64,000 nt of DNA from NCBI RefSeq assembly GCF_051020955.1, contig NW_027477141.1, positions 30,520-94,519 on the forward strand, read 5' to 3'. The stretch comes from Megalopta genalis. Its lineage: Eukaryota; Arthropoda; Insecta; Hymenoptera; Halictidae. Made by a program: the position numbers and the translations under genes. Shown in pieces: positions 28,862 through 42,337 of this stretch. Under the pieces are notes generated by a model. The model worked only from the letters and a program-made list of their open reading frames with translations, ran no database searches and was not told where the DNA came from. How positions within the stretch are numbered: position 1 is the first letter of the stretch; every line of letters begins with the position of its first letter.

Positions 28862-30145
28862 CTACGAATCGATGCGAAACAAATGGTTTAGCTGCAAATA
28901 CTTGTGACATACATGATTCAGCATCAACTGCATGCGAAACAAACGAGTTAGCTTCAAATCCATGCGAAACATATGATTTAGCTTCAAATCAATGCGAAGT
29001 AGAAGGCTTAGCTTCAAATCCAAGCGAAACAAATGGTTCAGATTCAAATGCTTGTGATATACATGATTTAGCTTCGACTGCATGCGAAACCAACGAGTTA
29101 GCTTCAAATACAAGCGAAAGACATGATTTCGCTTCAAATCAATGCGAAGTAGAAGTCTCTTCTTCGAATCCATGCGAAACAAATGGTTTAGCTTCAAATT
29201 CATTCGCAACAAATTGTTTAGCACAATATTCCTTCGAAAAAAATAATTCAGCTTCAAATACTTGTGATACACACGATTTAGCTTCAACTGCTTGGGAAAC
29301 AAACGTGTTAGCTTCACATTCAAGCGAAAGAAATGATTCAGCTTCAAATCAGTGCGAAGTGGAAGGCTGATCTTCGAATCCATGCGAAACAAGTGGTTTA
29401 GATGGAAATCCTTGTGATATACATGATTTGGCTTCAACAGCATATGAAGCAAACGAGATAGCTTCAAATCCAAGCGAAACACATGATTTAGCTTCAAATT
29501 CATTCGATACGCATGGTTTAGATTGATATTCATGCGAACTAAATGGTTCAGATTCAAATACTTGTGATATACATGATTTCGCTTCAACTGCATGCGAAAC
29601 AAACGAGTTAGCTTCAAATCCAAGCGAAACACATGATTAAGCTTCAAATCAATGCGAAGTAGGAGGCTTAGTTTCAAATCCATGCGGAACAAATGGTTCA
29701 GATTCAAATACTTGTGATATACATGATTTAGCTTCGACTGCATGCGAAACCAACGAGTTAGCTTCAAATCCATGCGAAACACATGATTTAGCATCAAATC
29801 AATGCGAAGTAGGAGGCTTATCTTCAAATCCATGCGAAACAATTCGTTTAGCTTCAAATACTTGTGATATTCATGATTTAACTTCAACTGCATGTGAAAC
29901 AAACGAGTTAGCTTAAAATGCAAGCGAAACACATTATTTAGCTTCAAATCAATGCGAAGTAGAAGGCTGAGCTTCAAATCCAAGCGACACACATGATTTA
30001 TCTTCAAATCAATGCGAAGTAGACGGCGTAGCTTCAAGTCCATGCAAATCAAACGGTTTAGCTTCAAATACTTGTGATATACTTGATTTACATTCAAGTG
30101 CGTGCGAAACAAACGAGTTAGCTTCAAATCCAAAGCGAAACACAC
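28862..30145 (-). other. 427-codon open frame, duplicated at 36434-37717; probably a satellite product
   Basis: This frame is the same decapeptide series on the - strand (MCFALDLKLTRLFR at the start, LQLNHLFRIDS at the end). The end is a TAG made by one change of a lysine AAG in a C monomer (CTACGAATCGATGCG on the + strand). The start lies just inside a 31-bp monomer (AATCCAAAGCGAAAC), so both limits are set by satellite variants and not by gene signals. Shorter versions of the module occur at 1641-3098, 10786-11799, 20476-21609 and 24954-25187. No Kozak-like, promoter or polyadenylation context distinguishes it from the surrounding array. Confidence 0.3.
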
Positions 30146-32764
30146 AATTTATCTTCAAATCAATGCGAAGTAGAAGGATTATCTTCGAATCCATGCAAAA
30201 CAAATGGTTTAGCTTCAAACACTTGTGATATACATGATTTAGCTTCAACTGCATGCGAAACAAACGAGCTAGCCTCAAATCCATGCGAAACACGTGATTT
30301 AGCATCAAGTCAACGCGAAGTTGAAGGATTAGCGTCAAATCCATGCGAAACGAACGATTTAGCTTCACATACTTGTGAATAGAAGTGATATAGCTTGAAA
30401 CGCAGGCGAAACAAACGAGTTAGCTTCAAATCCTTGCGAAACACATGATTTGGCTTCAAATCAATGCGAAGTAGGAGGCTTAGCTTCAAATCCAAGCGAA
30501 ACAAATTATTTAGCTTCAAATCAATGCGAAGTAGAAGGCTGAGCTTCAAATCCAAGCGACACACATGATTTATCTTCAAATCAATGCGAAGTAGAAGGGT
30601 TATCTTCGAATCCATGCGAAACAAATGGTTTAGCTTCAAACAATTGTGATATAAATGATTTAGCTTCAACTGCGTGCGAAACAAACGAGTTAGCTTCAAA
30701 AACCATGCGAAAAACATGATTTAGCTCCAAATCGATGCGAAGTAGAAGGCTTAACTACGAATCCATGCGAAACAATTGATTTAGCTGCAAATACTTGTGA
30801 CATACATGATTCAGCATCAACTGCATGTGAAACAAACCAGTTAGCTTCAAATCGAAGCGAAACACATGATTTAGCTTCAAATCAATGCGAAGTAGAAGGC
30901 CTAGATTCAAATCCATGCGAATCAAATGATTTAACTTCAAATACTTGTGATATACATGATTTAGCTTCAACTGCATGCGAAACAAACGAGTTAGCTCCAA
31001 ATCCAAGCGAATCACATGATTTAGCTTCAAATCAATGCGATGTAGATAGCTGATCACAGAATCCATATCGAAACAGATTGTTTAGCTTCAAATCCATGCG
31101 AAACACATGATTTTGCTTTAAATCAATGCGAAGTAGTAGGCTTATCTTCGAATCCATGCGAAACAAATTGTTTAGCTTCAAATACTTGTGATATACATGA
31201 TTTAGCTTCAAATGCAAGCGAAACAAACGAGTTAGCTTCAAATCCATGCGAAACACATGGTTTAGCTTCAAATCAATGCGAAGAAGAAGGCTGATCTTCG
31301 AATCTATGCGAATCAAATGTTTTAGCTTCAAATACTTATGATATACATGATTTAGATTCAACTGCATGCGAAATTAACGAGTTAGCTTCAAATCCATGCG
31401 AAACACATGATTTTGCTTTAAATCAATGCGAAGTAGAAGGCTTATCTTCGAATCCATACGAAACAAATGGTTTAGCTTCAAATACTTGTGATAAACATCA
31501 TTTAGCTTCAACTGCATGCGAAATAATCGAGTTAGCTTCAAATCCAAACGAAACACATGATTTAGATTCAAATCAATGCGAAGAAGAAGGCTCAGCTTTA
31601 AATCCATGCGAAACAAATGGTTTAGCTTCAAATACTTGTGGTATACATGATTTAGATTCAACTGCATGCGTAACAAACGAGTAAGCTTCAAAACCATGCG
31701 ATGCACACGTTTTAGCTTCAAATAAATGCGAAGTAGAAGGCTTATCTTCGAATCGATGCGAAACAAATGGTTTAGCATCAAATACTTGTGATATACATGA
31801 TTTAACTTCAACTGCATGCGAACAAACGAGTTGGCTTCAAATCCTTCCGAACCACATGATTTAGCTTCAAATTCATGCGAATCAATTGGTTTAGCACCAA
31901 ATACTTGTGATATACATGATATAGCTACAAATGCATGCGAAACAATTGAGGTAGCTTAAAATCCATGCCAAACACATGAGTTTGCTTCAAATCAATGCGA
32001 AACACATGATTTAGATTCAAATCAAAGCGAAGTAGATGGCTTAGTTTGAAATCCATGCGAATAAAGTTCTTTAGCTTCAAATACTTATGATATACATAAT
32101 TTAGCTTCAACTGCATGCGAAACAAACGACTTAGCTTCAAGTCCATGCGAAACACATGATTTAGAATCAAATCAATGCGAAGTAGAAGGCTTAGCTTCAA
32201 ATCCAGCGAAACGAATGATTTAGCTTCAAATACTTGCGAATATCACTGATATAGCTTCAAATGCAGGCGAAACAAACGAGTTAGCTTTACATCCATGCAA
32301 AAGTCATGATTTACCTTCAAATCAATGCGAAGTAGAAGGCTTGGTATGAAATCCATGCGAATCAAGTTCTTTAGCTTCAAATACTTACGATATACATGAT
32401 TTAGATTCAACTGCTTAGGAAGCAAACGAGTTAACGTCGCATCCATTCAAAACACATGATTTAGCTTCAAATCCATGCGAAACTCATGATTTAGCTTCAA
32501 ATCAATGCGAAGTAGAATACTTATCTTCAACTCCATACTTGTGATATACATGATTTAGCTTCAAATGGATGTGAAACAAACGTGTTAGCTTCAAATGAAA
32601 GCGAATCACATAATTCAGCATCAAATCAATGCGAAGTAGAATGCTTAGTATCAAATCCATGCGAAACGAATAGTTTAGCATCAAATACTTGTTTTATACA
32701 TTACTTAGTTTCAACTGCATGCGAAACAAACGAGTTAGCTTCAAATCCAAACGAAACACATGAT

Positions 32765-32914
32765 TTAGCTTCAAATCAATGCGAAGTAGAAGGCTTATCT
32801 TCGAATCCATGCGAAACAAATGGTTTAGCTTCAAATACTTGTGATATACATGATTTAGCTTCAAATGCATGCGAAACAAACGAGCTAGCCTCAAATCCAT
32901 GCGAAACACGTGAT
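32765..32914 (+). repeat. Reference 150-bp pentamer (B-C-D-E-A), near consensus
   Basis: This is a good type example of the higher-order unit. B is at 32765-32794, C at 32795-32824, D at 32825-32854, E at 32855-32884 and A at 32885-32914, each exactly 30 bp. All five monomers share the opening TTAGCTTC (TTATCTTC in C, CTAGCCTC in this A), and four of the five carry the core TGCGAA. D instead has TGTGAT at that place. The five monomers are more different from each other than a given type is from the same type in neighbouring pentamers. That pattern defines a higher-order repeat, in which the pentamer rather than the monomer is now the unit of amplification. Confidence 0.9.
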
Positions 32915-35347
32915 TTAGCATCAAGTCAACGCGAAGTTGAAGGATTAGCGTCAAATCCATGTGAAACGAACGATTTAGCTTCACATGCTTCTGAATAGAA
33001 GTGATATAGCTTGAAATGCAGGCGAAACAAACGAGTTAGCTTCAAATCCATGCGATACACATGATTTAGCTTCAAATCAATGCGAAGTAGGAGGCTTATC
33101 TTCAAATCCATGCGAAACAAATGGTTTAGCTTCAAATACTTGTGATATACATAATTTAGCTTCAACTGCATACGAAACAAACGAGTTAGCGTCAAAATCA
33201 TGCGAAACACATGAGTTAGCATCAAATCAATGCGAAGTAGAAGGGTTATCTTCGAATCCATGCGAAACAAATGGTTTAGCTTCAAATACTTGTGATATAC
33301 ATGAATAAGCTTCAACAGCATGCAAAATTATCGAGTTAGCTTCAAATCTATTCGAAACATATGATTTAGCTTGACATCAATGCGATTTAGAAGGCTTATT
33401 TTCGAATCCATGCGAAACAAATGGTTTAGCTTCAAATACCTGTGATATACATGATTTATCTTCAACTGCATGCGAAAAAAACGAGATAGCTTTAAATCCA
33501 TCCGAAACAGATGATTTAGATTAAAATCAATGCGAAGTAGAAGGCTTATTTTGAAATCCATGCGAATCAAATGGTTTAGCTTCAAATAATTGTGATATAC
33601 ATGATTTAGCTTCAATTGCATGCGAAACAAACGAGTTACCTTGAAATCCAAGCGAAACACATGATTTAGCTTCAAATCAATGCGAAGTAGAAGGCTTATC
33701 TTCAAATCCATGCGAATCAAATGGTTTAGCTTGAAATACCTGTGATATACATGATTTATCTTCAACTGCATGCGAAACAAACGAGATAGCTTTAAATCCA
33801 TGCGAAACAGATGATTTAGATTAAAATCAATGCGAAGTAGAAGGCTTATTTTGAAATCCATGCGAATCAAATGGTTTAGCTTCAAATACTTGTGATATAC
33901 ATGATTTAGCTTCAACTGCATGCGATACAAACGAGTTAGCTTCAAATCCAATGCGAAACACATGATTTAGCTTTAAATCAATACGAGGTAGATGGCTGAT
34001 CTTCGAATCCATGCGAAACAAATGGTTTAGCTTCAAATACTTGTTGGATACATTATTTAGCTTCAATTGCATGCGAAACAAACGAGTTAGCTTGAAATCC
34101 AAGCGAAACACATGATTTCGCTTCAAATCAATGCGAAGTAGAAGGCTTATTTTGAAATCCATGCGAATCAAATGGTTGAGCTTCAAATACTTGGGATATT
34201 CATGATTCAGCTTCAACTGCATGCGTAACAAACGAGTTAGCTTCAAATCTATGCGAAGCACATGATTTAGCTTCAAATTCATTCCAAACACATTGTTTAG
34301 CCTGATATTCGTGCGAAACAAATGGATCAGCTTCAAATACTTGTGACATACATGATTTAGCTTCAACTGCATTACGAAACAAACTAGTTAGTTTCAAATC
34401 CAAGCGAAACACATGATTTAGCTTCAAATCAATGCGAAGTAGAAGGCGTAGTATCAAATCCATGCGAAACAAATGGTTTAGCTTCAAATACTTGTGATAT
34501 ACATAATTTAGCTTCAACTGCATGCGAAACAAACGAGTTAGCGTCAAAACCATGCGAAACACATGAGTTAGCATCAAATCAATGCGAAGTAGAAGGGTTA
34601 TCTTCGAATCCATGCGAAACAAATTGTTTAGCTTCAAAGACCTGTGATATACATGATTTATCTTCAACTGTATGCGAAACAGACGAGATCGCTTTAAATC
34701 CATGCGAAACACATGATTTAGCTTCAAATCAATGGGAAGTAGGAGGATTATCTTCGAATCCATGCAAAACAAATGGTTTAGCTTCAAACACTTGTGATAT
34801 ACATGATTTAGCTTCAACTGCATGCGAAACAAACGAGTTAGCTTCAAATCCATGCGAAACACATGATTTAGCTTCAAATCAATGCGATGTAGAAGGATTA
34901 TCTTCGAATCCATGCAAAACAAATGGTTTAGCTTCAAACAATTGTGATATACATGATTTAGCTTCAACTGCATGCGAAACAAACGAGTTAGCTTCAAAAC
35001 CATGCGAAAGACATGATTTAGCATCAAATCAATGCGAAGTAGGAGGATTATCTTCAAATCCATGCGAAACAATTCGTTTAGCTTCAAATACTTGTGATAT
35101 TCATGATTTAACTTCAACTGCATGTGAAACAAGCGAGTTAGCTTCAAATCCAAGCGAAACAAATTATTTAGCCTCAAATCAATGCGAAGAAGAAAGCTTG
35201 GATTAAAATCCATGTGAAACAAATGTTTTAGCTTCAAATACTTGTGATGTACAGGATTTAGCTTCAACTACATGAGAGACAAACGAGAGAGCTTCAAATC
35301 CAGGGGAAGAACATGACTTAGCTTCAAATCAATGCGAAGTAGAAGGG

Positions 35348-35377
35348 TTATCTTCGAATCCATGCGAAGTAGAAGGC
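35348..35377 (+). repeat. Chimeric C/B monomer at a duplication junction
   Basis: The left half is type C (TTATCTTCGAATCC) and the right half type B (GTAGAAGGC), joined through ATGCGAA. The local order is B, then this chimera, then C, so one monomer is extra. It sits at the left boundary of the right copy of the 7-kb duplication, and so probably records the crossover that made it. Confidence 0.8.
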
Positions 35378-38300
35378 GTAGCTTCAAGTCCATGCGAATA
35401 AAACGGTTTAGCTTCAAATACTTGTGATATACTTGATTTAGATTCAAGTGCGTGCGAAACAAACGAGTTAGCTTCAAATCCAAGCGAAACACATGATTTA
35501 TCTTCAAATCAATGCGAGGTAGAAGGCTTAGCTTCAAATCCATGCGAATCAAATGGCTTAGCTTCAAATACTTGTGATATACATGATTTAGCTTTAACAG
35601 CATGCGAAACAAACGAGTTAGCTTCAAATCCATGCGAAACACATGATTTAGCATCAAATCAATGCGAAGTAGAAGGCGTAGCTTCAAGTCCATGCGAATC
35701 AAACGGTTTAGCTTCAAATACTTGTGATATACTTGATTTAGATTCAAGTGCGTGCGAAACAAACGAGTTAGCTTCAAATCCAAGCGAAACACATGATTTA
35801 TCTTCAAATCAATGCGAGGTAGAAGGCGTAGCTTCAAATCCATGCGAATCAAACGGTTTAGCTTCAAATACTTGTGATGTACATGATTTAGCTTCAACAG
35901 CATGCGAAACAAACGAGTTAGCTTCAAATCCATGCGAAACACATGATTTAGCCTCAAATCAATGCGAAGTAGATGGGTTATCTTCGAATCCATGCGAAAC
36001 AAATGGTTTAGCTTCAAACACTTGTGATATAAATGATTTAGCTTCAACTGCGTGCGAAACAATCGAGTTAGCTTCAAAAACCATGCGAAACATATGATTT
36101 AATATCAAATCAATGCGAAGTAGAAGGCATAGCTTCAAATCCGTGGGAATAAAATGGTTTAGCTTCAAATATTTGTGATATACATGATTTAGCTTCAAAT
36201 GCATGCGAAACAAACGAGCTAGCCTCAAATCCATGCGTAACACGTGATTTAGCATCAAGTCAACGCGAAGTAGATGGGTTATCTTCGAATCCATGCGATA
36301 CAAATGGTTTAGTTTCAAACACTTGTGATATAAATGATTTAGCTTCAACTGCGTGCGAAACAAACGAGTTAGCTTCAAAAACCATGCAAAAAACATGATT
36401 TAGCTCCAAATCGATGCGAAGTAGAAGGCTGAACTACGAATCGATGCGAAACAAATGGTTTAGCTGCAAATACTTGTGACATACATGATTCAGCATCAAC
36501 TGCATGCGAAACAAACGAGTTAGCTTCAAATCCATGCGAAACATATGATTTAGCTTCAAATCAATGCGAAGTAGAAGGCTTAGCTTCAAATCCAAGCGAA
36601 ACAAATGGTTCAGATTCAAATGCTTGTGATATACATGATTTAGCTTCGACTGCATGCGAAACCAACGAGTTAGCTTCAAATACAAGCGAAAGACATGATT
36701 TCGCTTCAAATCAATGCGAAGTAGAAGTCTCTTCTTCGAATCCATGCGAAACAAATGGTTTAGCTTCAAATTCATTCGCAACAAATTGTTTAGCACAATA
36801 TTCCTTCGAAAAAAATAATTCAGCTTCAAATACTTGTGATACACACGATTTAGCTTCAACTGCTTGGGAAACAAACGTGTTAGCTTCACATTCAAGCGAA
36901 AGAAATGATTCAGCTTCAAATCAGTGCGAAGTGGAAGGCTGATGTTCGAATCCATGCGAAACAAGTGGTTTAGATGGAAATCCTTGTGATATACATGATT
37001 TGGCTTCAACAGCATATGAAGCAAACGAGATAGCTTCAAATCCAAGCGAAACACATGATTTAGCTTCAAATTCATTCGATACGCATGGTTTAGATTGATA
37101 TTCATGCGAACTAAATGGTTCAGATTCAAATACTTGTGATATACATGATTTCGCTTCAACTGCATGCGAAACAAACGAGTTAGCTTCAAATCCAAGCGAA
37201 ACACATGATTAAGCTTCAAATCAATGCGAAGTAGGAGGCTTAGTTTCAAATCCATGCGGAACAAATGGTTCAGATTCAAATACTTGTGATATACATGATT
37301 TAGCTTCGACTGCATGCGAAACCAACGAGTTAGCTTCAAATCCATGCGAAACACATGATTTAGCATCAAATCAATGCGAAGTAGGAGGCTTATCTTCAAA
37401 TCCATGCGAAACAATTCGTTTAGCTTCAAATACTTGTGATATTCATGATTTAACTTCAACTGCATGTGAAACAAACGAGTTAGCTTAAAATGCAAGCGAA
37501 ACACATTATTTAGCTTCAAATCAATGCGAAGTAGAAGGCTGAGCTTCAAATCCAAGCGACACACATGATTTATCTTCAAATCAATGCGAAGTAGACGGCG
37601 TAGCTTCAAGTCCATGCTAATCAAACGGTTTAGCTTCAAATACTTGTGATATACTTGATTTACATTCAAGTGCGTGCGAAACAAACGAGTTAGCTTCAAA
37701 TCCAAAGCGAAACACACAATTTATCTTCAAATCAATGCGAAGTAGAAGGATTATCTTCGAATCCATGCAAAACAAATGGTTTAGCTTCAAACACTTGTGA
37801 TATACATGATTTAGCTTCAACTGCATGCGAAACAAACGAGCTAGCCTCAAATCCATGCGAAACACGTGATTTAGCATCAAGTCAACGCGAAGTTGAAGGA
37901 TTAGCGTCAAATCCATGCGAAACGAACGATTTAGCTTCACATACTTGTGAATAGAAGTGATATAGCTTGAAACGCAGGCGAAACAAACGAGTTAGCTTCA
38001 AATCCTTGCGAAACACATGATTTGGCTTCAAATCAATGCGAAGTAGGAGGCTTAGCTTCAAATCCAAGCGAAACAAATTATTTAGCTTCAAATCAATGCG
38101 ATGTAGAAGGCTGAGCTTCAAATCCAAGCGACACACATGATTTATCTTCAAATCAATGCGAAGTAGAAGGGTTATCTTCGAATCCATGCGAAAGAAATGG
38201 TTTAGCTTCAAACAATTGTGATATAAATGATTTAGCTTCAACTGCGTGCGAAACAAACGAGTTAGCTTCAAAAACCATGCGAAAAACATGATTTAGCTCC

Positions 38301-41300
38301 AAATCGATGCGAAGTAGAAGGCTTAACTACGAATCCATGCGAAACAATTGATTTAGCTGCAAATACTTGTGACATACATGATTCAGCATCAACTGCATGT
38401 GAAACAAACCAGTTAGCTTCAAATCGAAGCGAAACACATGATTTAGCTTCAAATCAATGCGATGTAGATAGCTGATCACAGAATCCATATCGAAACAGAT
38501 TGTTTAGCTTCAAATCCATGCGAAACACATGATTTTGCTTGAAATCAATGCGAAGTAGTAGGCTTATCTTCGAATCCATGCGAAACAAATTGTTTAGCTT
38601 CAAATACTTGTGATATACATGATTTAGCTTCAAATGCAAGCGAAACAAACGAGTTAGCTTCAAATCCATGCGAAACACATGGTTTAGCTTCAAATCAATG
38701 CGAAGAAGAAGGCTGATCTTCGAATCTATGCGAATCAAATGTTTTAGCTTCAAATACTTATGATATACATGATTTAGATTCAACTGCATGCGAAATTAAC
38801 GAGTTAGCTTCAAATCCATGCGAAACACATGATTTTGCTTTAAATCAATGCGAAGTAGAAGGCTTATCTTCGAATCCATACGAAACAAATGGTTTAGCTT
38901 CAAATACTTGTGATAAACATCATTTAGCTTCAACTGCATGCGAAATAATCGAGTTAGCTTCAAATCCAAACGAAACACATGATTTAGATTCAAATCAATG
39001 CGAAGAAGAAGGCTCAGCTTTAAATCCATGCGAAACAAATGGTTTAGCTTCAAATACTTGTGGTATACATGATTTAGATTCAACTGCATGCGTAACAAAC
39101 GAGTAAGCTTCAAAACCATGCGATGCACACGTTTTAGCTTCAAATAAATGCGAAGTAGAAGGCTTATCTTCGAATCGATGCGAAACAAATGGTTTAGCAT
39201 CAAATACTTGTGATATACATGATTTAACTTCAACTGCATGCGAACAAACGAGTTGGCTTCAAATCCTTCCGAACCACATGATTTAGCTTCAAATTCATGC
39301 GAATCAATTGGTTTAGCACCAAATACTTGTGATATACATGATATAGCTACAAATGCATGCGAAACAATTGAGGTAGCTTAAAATCCATGCCAAACACATG
39401 AGTTTGCTTCAAATCAATGCGAAACACATGATTTAGATTCAAATCAAAGCGAAGTAGATGGCTTAGTTTGAAATCCATGCGAATAAAGTTCTTTAGCTTC
39501 AAATACTTATGATATACATAATTTAGCTTCAACTGCATGCGAAACAAACGACTTAGCTTCAAGTCCATGCGAAACACATGATTTAGAATCAAATCAATGC
39601 GAAGTAGAAGGCTTAGCTTCAAATCCAGCGAAACGAATGATTTAGCTTCAAATACTTGCGAATATCACTGATATAGCTTCAAATGCAGGCGAAACAAACG
39701 AGTTAGCTTTACATCCATGCAAAAGTCATGATTTACCTTCAAATCAATGCGAAGTAGAAGGCTTGGTATGAAATCCATGCGAATCAAGTTCTTTAGCTTC
39801 AAATACTTACGATATACATGATTTAGATTCAACTGCTTAGGAAGCAAACGAGTTAACGTCGCATCCATTCAAAACACATGATTTAGCATCAAATCCATGC
39901 GAAACTCATGATTTAGCTTCAAATCAATGCGAAGTAGAATACTTATCTTCAACTCCATACTTGTGATATACATGATTTAGCTTCAAATGGATGTGAAACA
40001 AACGTGTTAGCTTCAAATGAAAGCGAATCACATAATTCAGCATCAAATCAATGCGAAGTAGAATGCTTAGTATCAAATCCATGCGAAACGAATAGTTTAG
40101 CATCAAATACTTGTTTTATACATTACTTAGTTTCAACTGCATGCGAAACAAACGAGTTAGCTTCAAATCCAAACGAAACACATGATTTAGCTTCAAATCA
40201 ATGCGAAGTAGAAGGCTTATCTTCGAATCCATGCGAAACAAATGGTTTAGCTTCAAATACTTGTGATATACATGATTTAGCTTCAAATGCATGCGAAACA
40301 AACGAGCTAGCCTCAAATCCATGCGAAACACGTGATTTAGCATCAAGTCAACGCGAAGTTGAAGGATTAGCGTCAAATCCATGTGAAACGAACGATTTAG
40401 CTTCACATGCTTCTGAATAGAAGTGATATAGCTTGAAATGCAGGCGAAACAAACGAGTTAGCTTCAAATCCATGCGATACACATGATTTAGCTTCAAATC
40501 AATGCGAAGTAGGAGGCTTATCTTCAAATCCATGCGAAACAAATGGTTTAGCTTCAAATACTTGTGATATACATAATTTAGCTTCAACTGCATACGAAAC
40601 AAACGAGTTAGCGTCAAAATCATGCGAAACACATGAGTTAGCATCAAATCAATGCGAAGTAGAAGGGTTATCTTCGAATCCATGCGAAACAAATGGTTTA
40701 GCTTCAAATACTTGTGATATACATGAATAAGCTTCAACAGCATGCAAAATTATCGAGTTAGCTTCAAATCTATTCGAAACATATGATTTAGCTTGACATC
40801 AATGCGATTTAGAAGGCTTATTTTCGAATCCATGCGAAACAAATGGTTTAGCTTCAAATACCTGTGATATACATGATTTATCTTCAACTGCATGCGAAAA
40901 AAACGAGATAGCTTTAAATCCATCCGAAACAGATGATTTAGATTAAAATCAATGCGAAGTAGAAGGCTTATTTTGAAATCCATGCGAATCAAATGGTTTA
41001 GCTTCAAATAATTGTGATATACATGATTTAGCTTCAATTGCATGCGAAACAAACGAGTTACCTTGAAATCCAAGCGAAACACATGATTTAGCTTCAAATC
41101 AATGCGAAGTAGAAGGCTTATCTTCAAATCCATGCGAATCAAATGGTTTAGCTTGAAATACCTGTGATATACATGATTTATCTTCAACTGCATGCGAAAC
41201 AAACGAGATAGCTTTAAATCCATGCGAAACAGATGATTTAGATTAAAATCAATGCGAAGTAGAAGGCTTATTTTGAAATCCATGCGAATCAAATGGTTTA

Positions 41301-42337
41301 GCTTCAAATACTTGTGATATACATGATTTAGCTTCAACTGCATGCGATACAAACGAGTTAGCTTCAAATCCAATGCGAAACACATGATTTAGCTTTAAAT
41401 CAATACGAGGTAGATGGCTGAACTTCGAATCCATGCGAAACAAATGGTTTAGCTTCAAATACTTGTTGGATACATTATTTAGCTTCAATTGCATGCGAAA
41501 CAAACGAGTTAGCTTGAAATCCAAGCGAAACACATGATTTCGCTTCAAATCAATGCGAAGTAGGAGGCTTATTTTGAAATCCATGCGAATCAAATGGTTG
41601 AGCTTCAAATACTTGGGATATTCATGATTCAGCTTCAACTGCATGCGTAACAAACGAGTTAGCTTCAAATCTATGCGAAGCACATGATTTAGCTTCAAAT
41701 TCATTCCAAACACATTGTTTAGCCTGATATTCGTGCGAAACAAATGGTTCAGCTTCAAATACTTGTGACATACATGATTTAGCTTCAACTGCATTACGAA
41801 ACAAACTAGTTAGTTTCAAATCCAAGCGAAACACATGATTTAGCTTCAAATCAATGCGAAGTAGAAGGCGTAGTATCAAATCCATGCGAAACAAATGGTT
41901 TAGCTTCAAATACTTGTGATATACATAATTTAGCTTCAACTGCATGCGAAACAAACGAGTTAGCGTCAAAACCATGCGAAACACATGAGTTAGCATCAAA
42001 TCAATGCGAAGTAGAAGGGTTATCTTCGATTCCATGCGAAACAAATGGTTTAGCTTCAAAGACCTGTGATATACATGATTTATCTTCAACTGCATGCGAA
42101 ACAGACGAGATCGCTTTAAATCCATGCGAAAAACATGAGTTAGCATCAAATCAATGCGAAGTAGAAGGGTTATCTTCGAATCCATGCGAAACAAATTGTT
42201 TAGCTTCAAAGACCTGTGATATACATGATTTATCTTCAACTGTATGCGAAACAGACGAGATCGCTTTAAATCCATGCGAAACACATGATTTAGCTTCAAA
42301 TCAATGGGAAGTAGGAGGATTATCTTCGAATCCATGC
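35367..42337 (+). repeat. 7-kb tandem duplication III, right copy
   Basis: This is the direct partner of 27795-34765. The left junction is a chimeric monomer at 35348-35377. The right junction lies near 42337, where CCATGCGAAACG here replaces CCATGCAAAAC in the left copy. Near 42.0-42.27 kb one 150-bp unit is duplicated in tandem only in this copy, a late event. Confidence 0.88.
36434..37717 (-). other. 427-codon open frame, second copy of 28862-30145
   Basis: This is a copy at an offset of 7572 within the 7-kb tandem duplication. The protein differs from the other copy at only a couple of positions (for example a Ser for Cys near residue 34 and an Asn for Lys near residue 257). Since the whole 7 kb is equally conserved, this identity says nothing specific about the ORF. 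Confidence 0.3.

Larger units (their letters stand above)
27795..34765 (+). repeat. 7-kb tandem duplication III, left copy
   Basis: This stretch aligns with 35367-42337. The offset is 7572 at the left, drops to 7422 after about 30.9 kb because the right copy lacks one pentamer, and returns to 7572 near 42.1 kb because the right copy carries an extra 150-bp repeat of the segment around TCAAAGACCTGTG. Point differences are rare. The block includes a copy of the 427-codon open frame and of the 1.25-kb module. The left copy ends about 600 bp before the right copy starts, so the duplication is near-tandem. Confidence 0.88.
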
